Source: Aquimarina sp040786285
GTDB lineage: Bacteria; Bacteroidota; Bacteroidia; Flavobacteriales; Flavobacteriaceae
Assembly: GCF_040786285.1 (NCBI RefSeq)
Contig: NZ_JBFMKQ010000001.1
Location: forward strand, 2,232,001 to 2,296,000
Direction: 5' to 3'
Length of the DNA stretch: 64,000 nucleotides
This document shows positions 7,403 to 19,790 of the stretch, piece after piece. Numbering within the stretch: the stretch's first letter is position 1; each line of letters opens with the position of its first letter. The position numbers and the translations under genes were made by a program. The notes below the pieces were generated by a model. It was given only the letters and a program-made list of their open reading frames with translations. It was not told where the DNA came from and searched no databases.

Positions 7403-10400
7403 ATGAAAATTTTTACTCATTTTTTTGTTTTAACAAAGAAGTTTAATCTTATCCTATTCTTCTTATGTTTCGTATTTTTTTTACAAGATGTAGAAGCGCA
7501 GAATTTTGAGCCTATAGTGGTGTCTTCTGTGGTCTCTGGTGACAATACCGATAATGCATTGTTCGCAGCAAGTTCACCTTCAATACCCACACTGGCATTT
7601 ATTAGAGCCGAAAGAACTTCTGGGCTACAGTTAGGAACGTTTACTATAAATGGGGATAACATAAGGTATTTACATGGAACAGGAGGTACCGGGATTCCAA
7701 ATAATTCTAGTGAAATACAATTTACTTTCTTAGAAGCTGATCAGGTAACACCTATTCAACCCAGTGATATAAGATTTATTATTAATGATATAGATGGTCC
7801 TAGTAATGAAGCTTTAGCTACCGATTGTGATTCGGGAGTTCGTTTTGTGTCTGTATATTTAGATCCAATAGATCCGCTTTTAGATTCTAATTTAACATTA
7901 GATAATACACCGCCAGATTTAAGTGCTACAGGTACTCAAAATGAAAGTGCAGGTATTCAAAGTAGAGTAATGTATGAGTATAATGATGTAAATGTTGTAC
8001 GCTATACTAATTTTGCTAATAATGGGTTCTTGAAGGATTTTGATATGGATAATGAGTTGTCTTTGGGAACACCTCAATTTTCTGTATGTTCAAAAGATTC
8101 TGATAATGATGGGGTAGATGATGTAACGGATCAAGATGATGATAATGATGGGATTTTAGATGTTGTTGAATCTAATGGAAATGACCCTAATGGTGATGCA
8201 GATGGTGATGGATTACCCAATTTTCTGGATACAGATGATAATTTAGGAGATAACCCAAGATATACACCCGATGGTTCGGTTACCGATTATACAGACCTGG
8301 ATAGTGATGGGCAACCAGATGTATATGAAGCAAGTCAAGATGCAGATGAATTACCTAATCATTTAGATTTAGACTCAGATGGTGATGGGATACCCGATAA
8401 TATTGAAGCACAAGGAACTGGTAGCTATGTTACTCCTTCGCTTACTTCAGATGGTGTAACAGGTATTCCGGATAATTATAATCAAACAACTGGACTTGAT
8501 CCTATTCCAGATACTGATGTAGATGGTATTCCAGATTACCTGGATTTGGATAGTGATGGTGATAATTTTAGCGATAGTAGCGAATCCGGATTGACACTTA
8601 CCGGTTTAGATGAAGATAATGATGGTTTAGATGATGGAGTTGATACTACCGGTGGAGTAGCGGGAGATTATTCAGACCCTAATGGATCGGTAAATGACCC
8701 CGCAACCGACTTACCAGATAATGATAACCCAGGCGGAGAAGTAGATTATAGAGATCCTAGAAATTCGGATAATGATAATAGACCCGATAATCTTGATCTA
8801 GATGATGATAATGACGGTATTTTAGATAGTGTAGAACTGGCAGGTGTTAATGATCCATTTGGTGACGAAGATGGAGACGGGTTACTCAATGTTAATGATG
8901 TATTTGATAATAATGGTCCAGGCGGAGATGGCAGTACAGCCGATTATACCGATGTAAATAATGATGGAGTACCAGATGTGTATGATTTTGATCTGGATGG
9001 ATTACCTAATCATTTAGATTTGGATAGTGACAATGATGGAATTACCGATAATGTTGAAGCGCAACCCACTATCGGTTATATTGCTCCTAGTGGTATTGGT
9101 TCTGGTATTACAGATGGCAATAATAATGGCGTAGATGATAATTATGAAACTGTACAAGGAGGAACCGATATAGGTTCGGGAGAAAACTCAGATACAGATC
9201 CAGCTCCCGATTTTCTGGATTTAAATTCAGATAACGAAGGTGATAATGATACCTTAGAAGCTGGATTTACCCTGGCTACAAATACGAATGATACAGATGG
9301 TGATGGCTTACTAGATGATTATGATGATATTAATGGTCCTGTTGTTCAGGATGACCAAACATTTGGTGCGGTAGGGTTACCTAATAATCAAAACCCTCCA
9401 ACGGTCGAAGTTGATTTTCGAGATTCTGTAATTGGTATAAATAGCGATGATGATAGCGTCTTTGATAGCGTTGATTTCGATGATGATAATGATGGGATTT
9501 TAGATACAGCAGAAAATAGCTTGAATGTTGATCCTTCTGCTGATGCCGATTTAGATGGTATTTTAAATTATGAAGATTTTGATGATAACGGCAGTGTTAC
9601 TGCACCAGTATGTCTAGATGCTGATCTCAATGGTATTTGTGATTCATTAGACCCCGTATTCGATTTTGATGGCGATGGTGTTCCTAATCATTTTGATTTA
9701 GATAGTGATAACGATGGTATCTATGATGTTATAGAAACGGGAGGAACCGATGGTAATAATGATGGTAGAGCCGATGATTTTGATGGTGATACTACTAATA
9801 ATAATGGTATTCCGAGTTCGGCAGGAACTGGGATTTCTATGCCTACTAATACAGATGGAGGAGCAGATCCCGATTATTTAAGTTTAGATAGTGATGGTGA
9901 TGGATGTAGTGATGCTAATGAAGCATATGGCGATCCTAATGCAGATGGTGGTGATACGGGGGTATATGGCCCAGACCCAGCTACAGTTGATCCAATTACC
10001 GGTATTGTTACCTCTGGTATACCGGCACCTACATATACAGACCCTGTAGATGTAGATAGTGACTTAACTGATGATTACCAACAAGTTGGTGGTCCCGATG
10101 GTGATGGTGATGGTATATCGGATGCCTGTGATTTGATTTTTAATGATGTGGATAATGACGGAGTAGGTGATGCGGTCGATCTTGATGATGATAATGATGG
10201 TATCCAAGATGTTACAGAATGTTTTGGTGAATATGTTGATTTTGCTAGTGCTGCGGTTTCAGGAACTGCCGGACCGGTAGAAACAGTTACAGGAATTGAT
10301 TTTGTATCCTTAAATGCCACTGCAGACCTTACCATTACAGAAAGTGGTGGAGACTTAAATGCGTTAAGCTTAGGCGGTCCTTCAGGAGTCTTCAATAACC

Positions 10401-13400
10401 CTGAACATACGCCTGCGCCCGGTGTAGCAATTCAGTTTATAAGTTCGGGAATAAATAATAACAATACCATAGGTAATGATGTTGATTTCGTATTAGTATT
10501 CAATAAGCCAGTGTATGAAATTATAGTGCACTTCCGAAATTTAGCAAGATCTAATTATCAGTTTACAGGGGCACAACATACTGAAGAATTAGTGTCTTCA
10601 AATGCTGCCATGACGTATATTGGAGGTACACGATTATTAGAAAATATAACTGTGGTACCTCCTGAAGTTGGGGGTAGTGGTAGTGTAAGAATTACAGCCA
10701 CAAGCCCGGCGGGGATGACACAAATAGAATGGTCACTAATTGAAAATGCTTCTAATCCAAATGCTTCGGGGCTTAGTTTGTTTACGTTCTCGGCAGATTG
10801 TGATTTGGATGGCGATGGCGTACCTAATAGATTTGATCTAGATGCTGATAATGATGGTATTTATGATGTAGTTGAAGCTGGTGGAGTAGATTCAGATAAT
10901 GATGGCCGACATGATGATGATGATAATAATGTTGATAACACTGCTACCAATGGAATCCCTTCTGATACTCCATTAAGTAATGGTATTCCAAACCCTACAG
11001 ATACCGGTAGTGATGGCTCTAGGGATTATTTAAATTTAGATAGTGATACAGATGGATGTAGTGATGCCAATGAGGCCTATAACAATTCGAATGCCGATGG
11101 AGGAGATACGGGTGTATTTGGCGTAGACCCGGCAGGAGGCTTTGGTACGATTGTAGATGCCAACGGAGTTGTTACTGCGGCACTACCATATGCTACCCCG
11201 GCTGATACGAATACAAATACCACGGCCGATTATCAGGAGGCGGGTCCCGATGACGATGGTGATGGGATTGCCAATGCTTGTGATTTAGTTTTTAATGATG
11301 GAGATGATGATAATGTTGGTGACGTACTTGATATCGATGATGATGGAGACGGTATTTTAGATGTCACTGAAAACTCATTAGGTGTAGATCCTTCTGCAGA
11401 TGCAGATAGTGATGGGATTCCTAATTATCAAGATTTTGATGATAACGGTAGTGTTACCGCACCGGTATGTATAGATGCTGATCTCAATGGTATTTGCGAT
11501 ACGTTAGACCCTGTATTTGATACAGATGCCGATGGGGTTGCCAATCACTTTGATTTAGATGCCGATAATGATGGTATTCCTGATAATGTGGAAGCACAAA
11601 CTACAGGGGCATATATTGCACCTATTGCGACCACACCAGCAGAGTATATTGCAAACAACGGAGTAAATAATGCATATTTAACCACCAATGGAGGTGGACC
11701 AGGACTACCTCTTGTAAATACAGATGGCCCTGCCGACATTATACCAGATTATCTGGATACCGATAGTGATGAAGATTCTATTTTAGATATCGTAGAGAAC
11801 GGAGATACCGATAATGCTATTGTGGTTTTTGCTGATGCCGATGGAGATGGAATAGATGATCTGTTTGATACGATAGATAATACCGTTACTTGGGATATTA
11901 ATGATGCGGTAACCACAGGAAATATTGCTGATTTACAAACCGTGTATGGTGATTTTGATAATGATGCAGCTCCTGTGCCAGTTCCTTTAGCAAGCGACCT
12001 CTCTTTTAGAGATAATTGCCAGATTATTGCAGGTGTGATTGCCGCTGATGAGACGATTTGCGAAGGTGGAGACCCTGTAGCATTTACCGAAACGACCGCA
12101 ACGAGTATTGATGCTGGTGCGATTACCTATCAATGGCAAAGTAGTACCACTAGTGCAATAGCTGGATTTGCAAATATTGTGGGAGCTACTACAGCTACTT
12201 TTGACAGTCCAGCAATAACTCAAGATACCTGGTTTAAGCGTATTGATACCAATACATTGAACGGAAATTCTTGTGTTGTTGAAACCAATGTAGTTGCCAT
12301 TACAGTAAATAATATCACGGCCGGAGTGATTGCTGCTGATCAAACGATCTGTGAGGGCGATACTGCGGCGACCTTAACCGAGGTTACGCCTACCAGTGGT
12401 GATCCTGCTACCTTTACCTACCAGTGGCAGTTTAGTACGACCAGTGCCACGGCAACCGACTTTGTTGATGTAGCCGGTGTAGGCACGGGAGTGACCTATG
12501 ATCCGGGAGTGCTTACAGCAGATACCTGGTTCAAACGTATAGATACCGGTGTTGTCAATGGACAGAGTTGTAGTGTAGAGACCAATGTAGTTGCCATTAC
12601 AGTAAATAATATCACGGCTGGAGTGATTGCTGCTGATCAAACGATCTGTGAGGGCGATACCGCGGCGACCTTAACCGAGGTTACGCCTACCAGTGGTGAT
12701 CCTGCTACCTTTACCTACCAGTGGCAGTTTAGTACGACCAGTGCCACGGCAACCGACTTTGTTAATGTAGCCGGTGTAGGCACGGGAGTGACCTATGATC
12801 CGGGAGTACTTACGGCAGATACCTGGTTCAAACGTATTGATACGGGTGTTGTCAATGGACAGAGTTGTAGTGTAGAGACCAATGTAATTGAAGTCACAGT
12901 AAACAATATTACTGCTGGAGTGATTGCTGCTGATCAAACGATCTGTGAAGGCGATACCGCGGCGACCTTAACCGAGGTTACGCCTACCAGTGGTGATCCT
13001 GCTACTTTTACCTACCAGTGGCAGTTTAGTACGACCAGTGCCACGGCAACTGACTTTGTTAATGTAGCCGGTGTAGGCACGGGAGTGACCTATGATCCGG
13101 GAGTGCTTACGGCAGATACCTGGTTCAAACGTATAGATACGGGTGTTGTCAATGGACAGAGTTGTAGTGTAGAGACCAATGTAATTGAAGTCACAGTTAA
13201 TAATATCACGGCCGGAGTGATTGCTGCTGATCAAACGATCTGTGAGGGCGATACCGCGGCGACCTTAACCGAGGTTACGCCTACCAGTGGTGATCCTGCT
13301 ACCTTTACCTACCAGTGGCAGTTTAGTACGACCAGTGCCACGGCAACCGACTTTGTTNNNNNNNNNNNNNNNNNNNNNNNNNNNNNNNNNNNNNNNNNNN

Positions 13401-15660
13401 NNNNNNNNNNNNNNNNNNNNNNNNNNNNNNNNNNNNNNNNNNNNNNNNNNNNNNNNNCTACCAGTGGCAGTTTAGTACGACCAGTGCCACGGCAACCGAC
13501 TTTGTTAATGTAGCCGGTGTAGGCACGGGAGTGACCTATGATCCGGGAGTACTTACGGCAGATACCTGGTTCAAACGTATAGATACCGGTGTTGTCAATG
13601 GACAGAGTTGTAGTGTAGAGACCAATGTAATTGAAGTCACAGTTAATAATATCATGGCCGGAGTGATTGCTGCTGATCAAACGATCTGTGAAGGTGGTGA
13701 TCCGATCGCCTTTACTGAGACGACCGCTACGATAGCTGATGGTACAATTACTTTCCAATGGCAGAGTAGTACGACTGGTGCAGCCGGACCGTTTGCCAAT
13801 ATCGCGGGAGCTACAACGGCTACTTTTGATAGCGGTGTTTTAACTCAAGACACCTGGTTCCAGCGAGTAGATACTTCTACTTTAAATACCATAGCTTGTA
13901 CGGCAACCACTAATATAATTGAAGTCACAGTAAACAATATTACCGCCGGAGTAATTGCTGCGGATGAGACGATATGCGAAGGAAGTGATCCAATCGCCTT
14001 TACCGAAACTACTGCTACGGTTGCCGATGGTACAGTGACCTTCCAATGGCAGAGTAGTACCGCAGGAGCAGCCGGACCGTTTACAGATATTCCTACTGCT
14101 ATTGCTTCAACATATGATAGTCCAGCCTTAACCCAAGATACCTGGTTCCAGAGAGTAGATACCTCTACATTGAATACTATAGCATGTACTGCGACCACCA
14201 ATGTAATTGCGGTAACGGTTAATAACATTACTGCTGGAGTGATAGCTGCCGATCAGATCATTGTGAGTGCAGAAGACCCAGTAGCTTTTACAGAAGTGAC
14301 ACCAACGATTGCCGATGGTACGGTTACCTATCAATGGCAGAGTAGTACTACGGGAGCAGCCGGTCCATTTACCGACATAGTAGGAGAAACCAATACAACC
14401 TATGATAGTCCTCCATTATTTGAAGATCATTGGTTCCAAAGAGTAGATACCTCTACCTTAAATGGAGAAGTATGTATCGCTATAACTAATGTGTTATCTA
14501 TCATCTTAGATAGTGATGGAGATGGAATACCAGATTCTACAGATTTAGATGATGATAATGATGGTATTACCGATGAAGAAGAGCAAAATGGAGATGCTGC
14601 CCTTGATACCGATGGCGATGGTGTGATAGATCGTTTAGATTTAGATAGTGATGGCGATGGAGTATATGACGTGTTCGAATCTGGCCATGGTCAGTTAGAT
14701 ATGGATGGAGACGGACGATTAGAAGGACCATTTGGTAGTGATGGTATTCCTGATGTTGTGCAAGATGATCCTGATAGTGGCGTAGTCAACTATGCTGTAC
14801 AAGATACCGATGGAGATGGTATTGATGATTTTCAGGATACCGATGATGATGGTGATAATGTGCTTACTGCAGATGAAAACCCTAATCCCGATGGTGATCT
14901 AAATCCGGATACCGGAGATACACAAGATACCGATTTAGATGGTATTCCAGATTATTTAGATATAGATGATGATAATGATGGTGTGGATACAGTGTATGAA
15001 GATTATGATGGAGATGATGACCCATTAAATCAAGATACCGATGGTGATGGTATCCCGGATTATTTGGATATTGATGATGATGGAGATGGAGTAGACACGC
15101 AGTATGAAGGCGTAGATCCCGATGGTGATGGAAATCCTAATACAGGAGATACCTTGGATACCGACTGTGTGCTCGATAATAATTGTGATAACATCCCGGA
15201 TTATTTAGACACCGATGATGATGGTGATGGATTCTTAACAGAAGATGAAAATCCGGACCAAAATGGCGATGGTAACCCAGATGATGCATTAGATACCGAT
15301 GCTAACGGAATTCCGGATTACTTAGAGCCTAATGATAACACAGTTCCTGAAGGGGATGACGGAATCACAGTATTTACAGGAATGTCGCCTAATGGAGACG
15401 GAGTGAATGATGTATTTGTAATTCAAGGAATTCAAAACCTTGAAAATACATTAGAAATCTTTAACCGCTGGGGCGGAAAAGTATACAAATCCAGAAACTA
15501 TGGACGAGATGATAATTTCTTTAGAGGAATCTCTACGGTAGGAAGTACTGTTGAAAGACAAGATCAATTACCAGTAGGTACGTATTACTATGTTTTAGAA
15601 TATGTTCTCGAATCAGGAGAACGCAAGAGTAGAGCAGGCTATCTATACATTAACAGATAA
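7403..15660 (+). CDS. Giant T9SS type B adhesin 1 (TSP3 and Ig-like repeats), interrupted by an assembly gap
   Basis: A secreted cell-surface adhesin. The signal peptide is about 1-33 (ending VEAQ). After an N-terminal beta domain come many calcium-binding thrombospondin type 3-like DxDxDGxxD repeats (about residues 230-940), a beta-sandwich domain (about 940-1135), more TSP3 repeats, then Ig-like repeats of 96-99 residues (start GVIAADQTICEG, core YQWQ), TSP3 again, and a gliding-motility-associated C-terminal domain in the last 97 residues (MSPNGDGVNDVF, FNRWG, LPVGTYYYVLEY). That domain is the type B T9SS sorting signal. Bases 13358-13457 are N. The frame before the gap (frame 2) differs from that after it (frame 1) only because the gap size is arbitrary, so I treat this as one gene: 1,985 residues before and 733 after. 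The cognate PorP/SprF gene follows 73 bp downstream. Confidence 0.88.
12026..14514 (+). repeat. Near-identical 297-bp and 288-bp Ig-like repeat array in adhesin 1
   Basis: Units begin at 12026, 12314, 12611, 12908 and 13205, then after the gap at 13651, 13939 and 14227. The middle units are exactly 297 bp and nearly identical in DNA, while the first and last ones are 288 bp and diverged. Edge divergence with a homogenised centre is what unequal crossing-over or gene conversion produces. The copy number is unresolved because of the assembly gap. Confidence 0.9.
13358..13457. other. Assembly gap of exactly 100 N
   Basis: The 49 bases before the gap (13309-13357) are identical to the 49 bases after it (13458-13506). 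True spacing must be a multiple of the 297-bp unit, including zero, if the reading frame is intact. The round length of 100 is a scaffold placeholder. Confidence 0.97.
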
Positions 15661-15677
15661 TCAACCAAAACTAAATA

Positions 15678-15703
15678 CCCACAGGTGCTATTAAGTCTGT
15701 GGG
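15678..15703 (+). terminator. Intercistronic hairpin between adhesin 1 and porP/sprF 1
   Basis: CCCACAG and CTGTGGG form a 7-bp stem followed by only GGGTTTAAT-type sequence, so it is a weak terminator or an mRNA-stabilising or processing stem. Hairpins of different sequence occupy the same place in modules 2 and 3. Confidence 0.6.
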
Positions 15704-15733
15704 TTTAATCATGAAAATATTAAAATAGATCGG

Positions 15734-16687
15734 ATGAAAAAAATACAAATAATTGCTACAGCACTTTTGAGTTTTGTGTTTCATTATAATTATGCACAGC
15801 AAGATGCTCAATATACGCAGTATATGTATAATACGATTAGTGTTAATCCTGCCTACGCCGGTAGTCGTGGAGTTATGAGCATCATGGGATTGCATCGTAG
15901 TCAATGGGTTGGTTTAGACGGAGCTCCACGTACCCAGACATTAACATTGAATACACCTATCGGCACTAATGAACGCGTCGGTTTGGGATTGTCTGTTGTT
16001 AATGATGAAATTGGCCCTACCGATGAAACCTATATCGGTGTGGATTTTTCGTATACAATACCAACTTCTGATGAAGGAAGGCTAAGTTTTGGGATTAAAG
16101 GAGGGGCTCATCTATTAAATATCGATTTTCAGCAATTAACACAATTCAATCAAAATGATGCTTTGTTCGAGGCTAATATCGATAATAAATTTAGTCCGCA
16201 GGTTGGTATAGGTGCATACTATCATACCGAAAAGTTTTATGTAGGATTAAGTGCTCCTAACTTATTAGAAACCGATCATTTTGATGAGAGTACCACAAGT
16301 GGTGATAGTAATGCGGTTAGTTTTTTAGCAGAAGAAAGAATCAATTATTACCTGATCGCGGGTCATGTATTTGATTTAAGTCCAGAGCTTAAGTTTAAAC
16401 CTGCTGTATTAAGTAAATTGGTATTCGGAGCTCCTTTACAAGTTGATGTATCGGCCAATTTTTTGTTATATGAACGGTTAACCTTAGGCGTTGCCTACCG
16501 ATGGAGTGCTGCAGTGACAGGCCAGGTGGGTTTCCAGGTATCGGATTCGATGATGATCGGTTTTGCGTATGATAGAGAGACTACCGAGTTAGGTCAATCA
16601 CAATTTAATGATGGTAGTTATGAGGTAATGTTACGTTTTGAGCTTTTCAAGAAGTATAACAGAATGCTAACACCACGTTTCTTTTAA
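15734..16687 (+). CDS. PorP/SprF-family T9SS outer-membrane protein 1
   Basis: A 317-residue predicted outer-membrane beta-barrel of the PorP/SprF family. The signal peptide ends NYAQ (about residue 21). Family signatures follow: YTQYMYN, VNPAYAGSRG, HRSQWVGLDGAP and a C-terminal strand pattern. In Flavobacterium johnsoniae, SprF is required for secretion of the SprB adhesin with a type B C-terminal domain, and PorP is a structural partner of the T9SS. Its place directly after a type B adhesin implies that it serves adhesin 1. It is about nine-tenths identical, by eye, to the module 2 protein at 43591 and far less like the module 3 protein at 61955, matching the relationships of the adhesin sorting domains. 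Confidence 0.93.
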   Translation: MKKIQIIATALLSFVFHYNYAQQDAQYTQYMYNTISVNPAYAGSRGVMSIMGLHRSQWVGLDGAPRTQTLTLNTPIGTNERVGLGLSVVNDEIGPTDETYIGVDFSYTIPTSDEGRLSFGIKGGAHLLNIDFQQLTQFNQNDALFEANIDNKFSPQVGIGAYYHTEKFYVGLSAPNLLETDHFDESTTSGDSNAVSFLAEERINYYLIAGHVFDLSPELKFKPAVLSKLVFGAPLQVDVSANFLLYERLTLGVAYRWSAAVTGQVGFQVSDSMMIGFAYDRETTELGQSQFNDGSYEVMLRFELFKKYNRMLTPRFF

Positions 16688-16799
16688 AAATCACACCTTG
16701 GGTTAAAAGCCCAGAGGTATTAATAAATTTGTTATTTCGGAAATAATCGAAATTTAAATAAAATTCAGTTTTTAGCTTCAACACAAAGATTAAAAAATT

Positions 16800-18767
16800 A
16801 TGAGCTTAAAAAATTACATTCTACCCCTGTCCTTAAGTCTGTTATTCTCCTGTACCATTTTTTCTCAGCATGAAAAACGATTAGAAAAAGCAGATGAAAA
16901 CTTTAATCGTTTTGCTTTTGTAGACGCTCGCGAAATATACCTTAAAGTAGCAGAAAAAGGATATGAATCGGTAGACCTGTTCAAAAAACTAGGTGATTCT
17001 TATTATTTTAATGCAGAATTGGATCAAGCTGTGGTTTGGTACGAAAAATTAATGACCAAATATAGTAATGAAGTAGATCCCGAATATATATTTAGATACT
17101 CTCAATGCCTTAAAAATGTGAAGCGATATGATGAGGCAGACAAAATGATGGAAAAGTTTAATGAGCTATCTACTAATGATCAACGAGCAGAATTTTTCGT
17201 AAGCACACGAGACTATCTTAATTTTATAGAATTGCAATCGGGCAAATTTAGATTACTCAAATTAACCACAAACTCTAAATATTCTGATTATGCGCCTAGT
17301 TTTAATAACCAGGGACAATTAGTTTTTGCCTCTTCGCGAGGAGGTACTGGTATGAGCAAAACAGTACATGAATGGAATGAAATGCCGTTTCTAAATTTGT
17401 TTTCTTCAGATATTATAGAAGCCAATGGGATTTTAAAAACACCTAAAAGAGTAAAAGGAAAAATAAACTCAAAGTTTCATGAGTCTTCAACATCGTTTAG
17501 TAAAGACGGGCAAACCGTATATTTTACCCGAAATAATTATACAAAAAGAAAACTAGGTAGAAACACTGAAGGTAATATTCTGTTAAAAGTGTACAGGGCT
17601 ACATTAGATGAAGGAGTATACAAAAATATCGAAGAGTTACCATTTAATAGTGATGAGTACTCTGTAGCACATCCCGCTTTAAGTGCAGATGGTAAAAAGT
17701 TATACTTTGCAAGTGATATGCCTGGTAGTAAAGGGTTATCAGATTTGTATGTGATCGATGTACATGAAGATGGAACTTTTGGAGAGCCTAAAAACCTGGG
17801 GGATCATATTAATACCGAAGGTAGAGAAACCTTTCCGTATAGTAGTGATTCTGGAAGACTCTATTTTGCTAGTGATGGTCATGTTGGTTTAGGAGGACTC
17901 GATGTATTTGTAGCGGTTCCAGAGGGAGATGGTCTTTCAATCCCTTATAATGTAGGAAAGCCTGTAAACGGATCTACAGATGACTTTACCTTTGTACTAA
18001 ATGAAGACACTAAGATTGGCTATTTTGCCAGTAATCGAACCGGAGGCAAAGGATATGATGATATCTATAGCTTTAAACAAACGGGAGAATTAATCACTAG
18101 TTGTAATCAATATGTATCTGGTGTAGTAACAGATTCAAATTCTAAAGAAATAGTGTCAGATGCCGAAGTGATTTTGCTAGATGATAATAATAACGAATTA
18201 CAACGAGCAAAAACAGATGATAAAGGGGCGTATAAATTTGATTTAGAATGTGAAACAAAGTATATCGTAAGAGCCACCAAGTCAGAGTATGCACCTACCG
18301 AAGTGTTACTACCTACGAACAATGTGTTAGAGTACGAGTATAAGCTTCCTTTACAAATAAGCAAAGGTGGGCTAGATGATAAAGAGGTTAAAGAAGGAGA
18401 TGATCTTGCAAAACTGTTGGCATTACAAACCATTTATTTTGATCTTAACAAATCCAATATCCGTTCTGATGCCGAAGTTGAATTACAAAAGATAATAGTT
18501 ACACTTCAAGAATATCCACAATTGAAGATTGATATTCGTTCTCATACCGATAGTAGAGCAGGAGATGATTATAATATGTATTTAAGTGAGCGCAGGGCAC
18601 AAAGCACAATAAAGTATATTGTTAAGAAGGGAGGAATTAAAGCTTCGCGTGTAACCGGAAGAGGTTACGGTGAAACGAACTTAGTGAATGATTGCGGTAA
18701 CAATAAGAAGTGTAGCAACGATGAGCACCAGCTTAATCGTAGAAGTGAGTTTATTGTCGTGCAATAG
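16800..18767 (+). CDS. PorE-like TPR/beta-propeller/CRD/OmpA protein 1
   Basis: A 655-residue envelope protein with the domain order known from PorE of Porphyromonas gingivalis: signal sequence (1-23; LFSC near residue 18 could be a weak lipobox), TPR region (about 28-140), PD40/WD40-like beta-propeller (about 160-430; repeats such as HPALSADGKKLYFASDMPG), carboxypeptidase regulatory-like fold (about 440-520; YVSGVVTD), and OmpA C-terminal domain (about 535-655). The latter has TDSRAGDDYNMYLSERRA, including the Asp and Arg that bind diaminopimelate in peptidoglycan. PorE links the T9SS to the cell wall and associates with PorP, so this protein is likely the peptidoglycan anchor for the adjacent PorP/SprF protein (inference). 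It lies 112 bp downstream in the same orientation. The closest paralogue is at 44690. Confidence 0.9.
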   Translation: MSLKNYILPLSLSLLFSCTIFSQHEKRLEKADENFNRFAFVDAREIYLKVAEKGYESVDLFKKLGDSYYFNAELDQAVVWYEKLMTKYSNEVDPEYIFRYSQCLKNVKRYDEADKMMEKFNELSTNDQRAEFFVSTRDYLNFIELQSGKFRLLKLTTNSKYSDYAPSFNNQGQLVFASSRGGTGMSKTVHEWNEMPFLNLFSSDIIEANGILKTPKRVKGKINSKFHESSTSFSKDGQTVYFTRNNYTKRKLGRNTEGNILLKVYRATLDEGVYKNIEELPFNSDEYSVAHPALSADGKKLYFASDMPGSKGLSDLYVIDVHEDGTFGEPKNLGDHINTEGRETFPYSSDSGRLYFASDGHVGLGGLDVFVAVPEGDGLSIPYNVGKPVNGSTDDFTFVLNEDTKIGYFASNRTGGKGYDDIYSFKQTGELITSCNQYVSGVVTDSNSKEIVSDAEVILLDDNNNELQRAKTDDKGAYKFDLECETKYIVRATKSEYAPTEVLLPTNNVLEYEYKLPLQISKGGLDDKEVKEGDDLAKLLALQTIYFDLNKSNIRSDAEVELQKIIVTLQEYPQLKIDIRSHTDSRAGDDYNMYLSERRAQSTIKYIVKKGGIKASRVTGRGYGETNLVNDCGNNKKCSNDEHQLNRRSEFIVVQ

Positions 18768-18813
18768 TAAAAATCGTATCCAGAATTTGGCAATCGCCTT
18801 TTCTGCTTAGAAG

Positions 18814-18847
18814 TGTAAAATGGGTACCTGTTTAGATACCCTTTTAC
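18814..18847. terminator. Hairpin between convergent genes
   Basis: GTAAAATGGGTA pairs with TACCCTTTTAC with one bulged base. It lies between the converging PorE-like gene and the arabinofuranosidase-like gene. T/A-rich arms on both sides would allow two-way termination, but there is no long T tract. Confidence 0.55.
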
Positions 18848-18892
18848 GATGTGTATCACGCCATCTTTTTTACCGAAAAAAGTGTACATATG

Positions 18893-19786
18893 CTATAACC
18901 CCCAAAAATCAATTTGATCTTCTTCAATTTCTGTAATTGTAGTAGTACCAATATCCATACTATACATGATAAACTCGGTATAGCGATTGGTGGCAAATTG
19001 AGAAGCGTTGCCATTAGAATATAAAATACCAAAACCATTGTTAGCTGTACAACGCCCGTTTGTATAATTACCAGTTCGTAATATAGTGCCACCACGTCGT
19101 ATGGTTTGTACTATAGGACCTCGAATAAAAGATAATTGCTGCCACTGGTTATTTATATTTCCTGCAGAGCGCACGGCATCACAGCATATCCCAGAGTCGA
19201 AATACATAAGATTGTTGGTCCAATTAATATGTGTAGACCAACGATTTGCACTCGCTCCCGGTTGTCGGGTACCAAAAGAAAAATTATCATTACTAGTGGT
19301 AAAAACTACAGTAAGAACAGAACCATCAACCCCTGCATTGGTAAGCGTTTGTATACTAGTGTTAATATCCAGACGGTCATTAGCACCATCCCCTACAAAA
19401 TAAGGTCTTGCAGGATCCGTAATAAACTGGGGTTGAAAAGCAGCCGTATTTTGCACAGCATCCCTACCCAAACCACTTTGATCATACCAGGTAACCAAAA
19501 ACACATTGGCTCCTGCACGCCAGGTATCGATGGCAGCTACATTAACAATATCATTATCAGCCCATCCAAAATCGAGCTCTGCATTATCACTAGCCCTACG
19601 CAAACGTACCAAAGGACCATTATAATCTGATTCTAATACCCGCATAGAAAGCGAAAAACTAATGTTAGCTAATTTCTCGTCAAGAATATGATTAGGTCGC
19701 ATGGTCGGAAATTGGTTGTAAGCCGATATTTGTCCGAAACCATAACAGGAAAGAAGTAAGGATATATAGAGAAGTGCTTTTTGCAT
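18893..19786 (-). CDS. Secreted arabinofuranosidase-B-like (LamG-fold) protein
   Basis: The start at 19786 (MQKALLYISLLLSCYGFGQ) was chosen over the upstream in-frame ATG at 19828 because it begins a signal peptide and sits 4 nt after the preceding gene's stop. The 297-residue product resembles the concanavalin-like catalytic domain of alpha-L-arabinofuranosidase B: SLSMRVLESDYNGPLVRLRR, DNAELDFGWADNDIV, and VTWYDQSGLGRDAVQ. In Bacteroidota such domains are often found in surface proteins with no proven glycosidase activity, so carbohydrate binding or structural use is as likely as catalysis. No sorting domain is visible at its C-terminus. It forms an operon with the upstream minus-strand gene. 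Confidence 0.75.
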   Translation of the reverse strand: MQKALLYISLLLSCYGFGQISAYNQFPTMRPNHILDEKLANISFSLSMRVLESDYNGPLVRLRRASDNAELDFGWADNDIVNVAAIDTWRAGANVFLVTWYDQSGLGRDAVQNTAAFQPQFITDPARPYFVGDGANDRLDINTSIQTLTNAGVDGSVLTVVFTTSNDNFSFGTRQPGASANRWSTHINWTNNLMYFDSGICCDAVRSAGNINNQWQQLSFIRGPIVQTIRRGGTILRTGNYTNGRCTANNGFGILYSNGNASQFATNRYTEFIMYSMDIGTTTITEIEEDQIDFWGL

Positions 19787-19790
19787 GAGT

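Noticed and set aside
13287..13475. Small plus-strand frame spanning the N gap
   Set aside because: It exists only because N bases are read as open codons and lies in the wrong frame of the adhesin repeats.
7403..15660. Adhesin 1 as a frameshifted pseudogene
   Set aside because: The apparent frame change falls exactly across a placeholder gap of 100 N between identical repeat ends, so no true mutation is shown.
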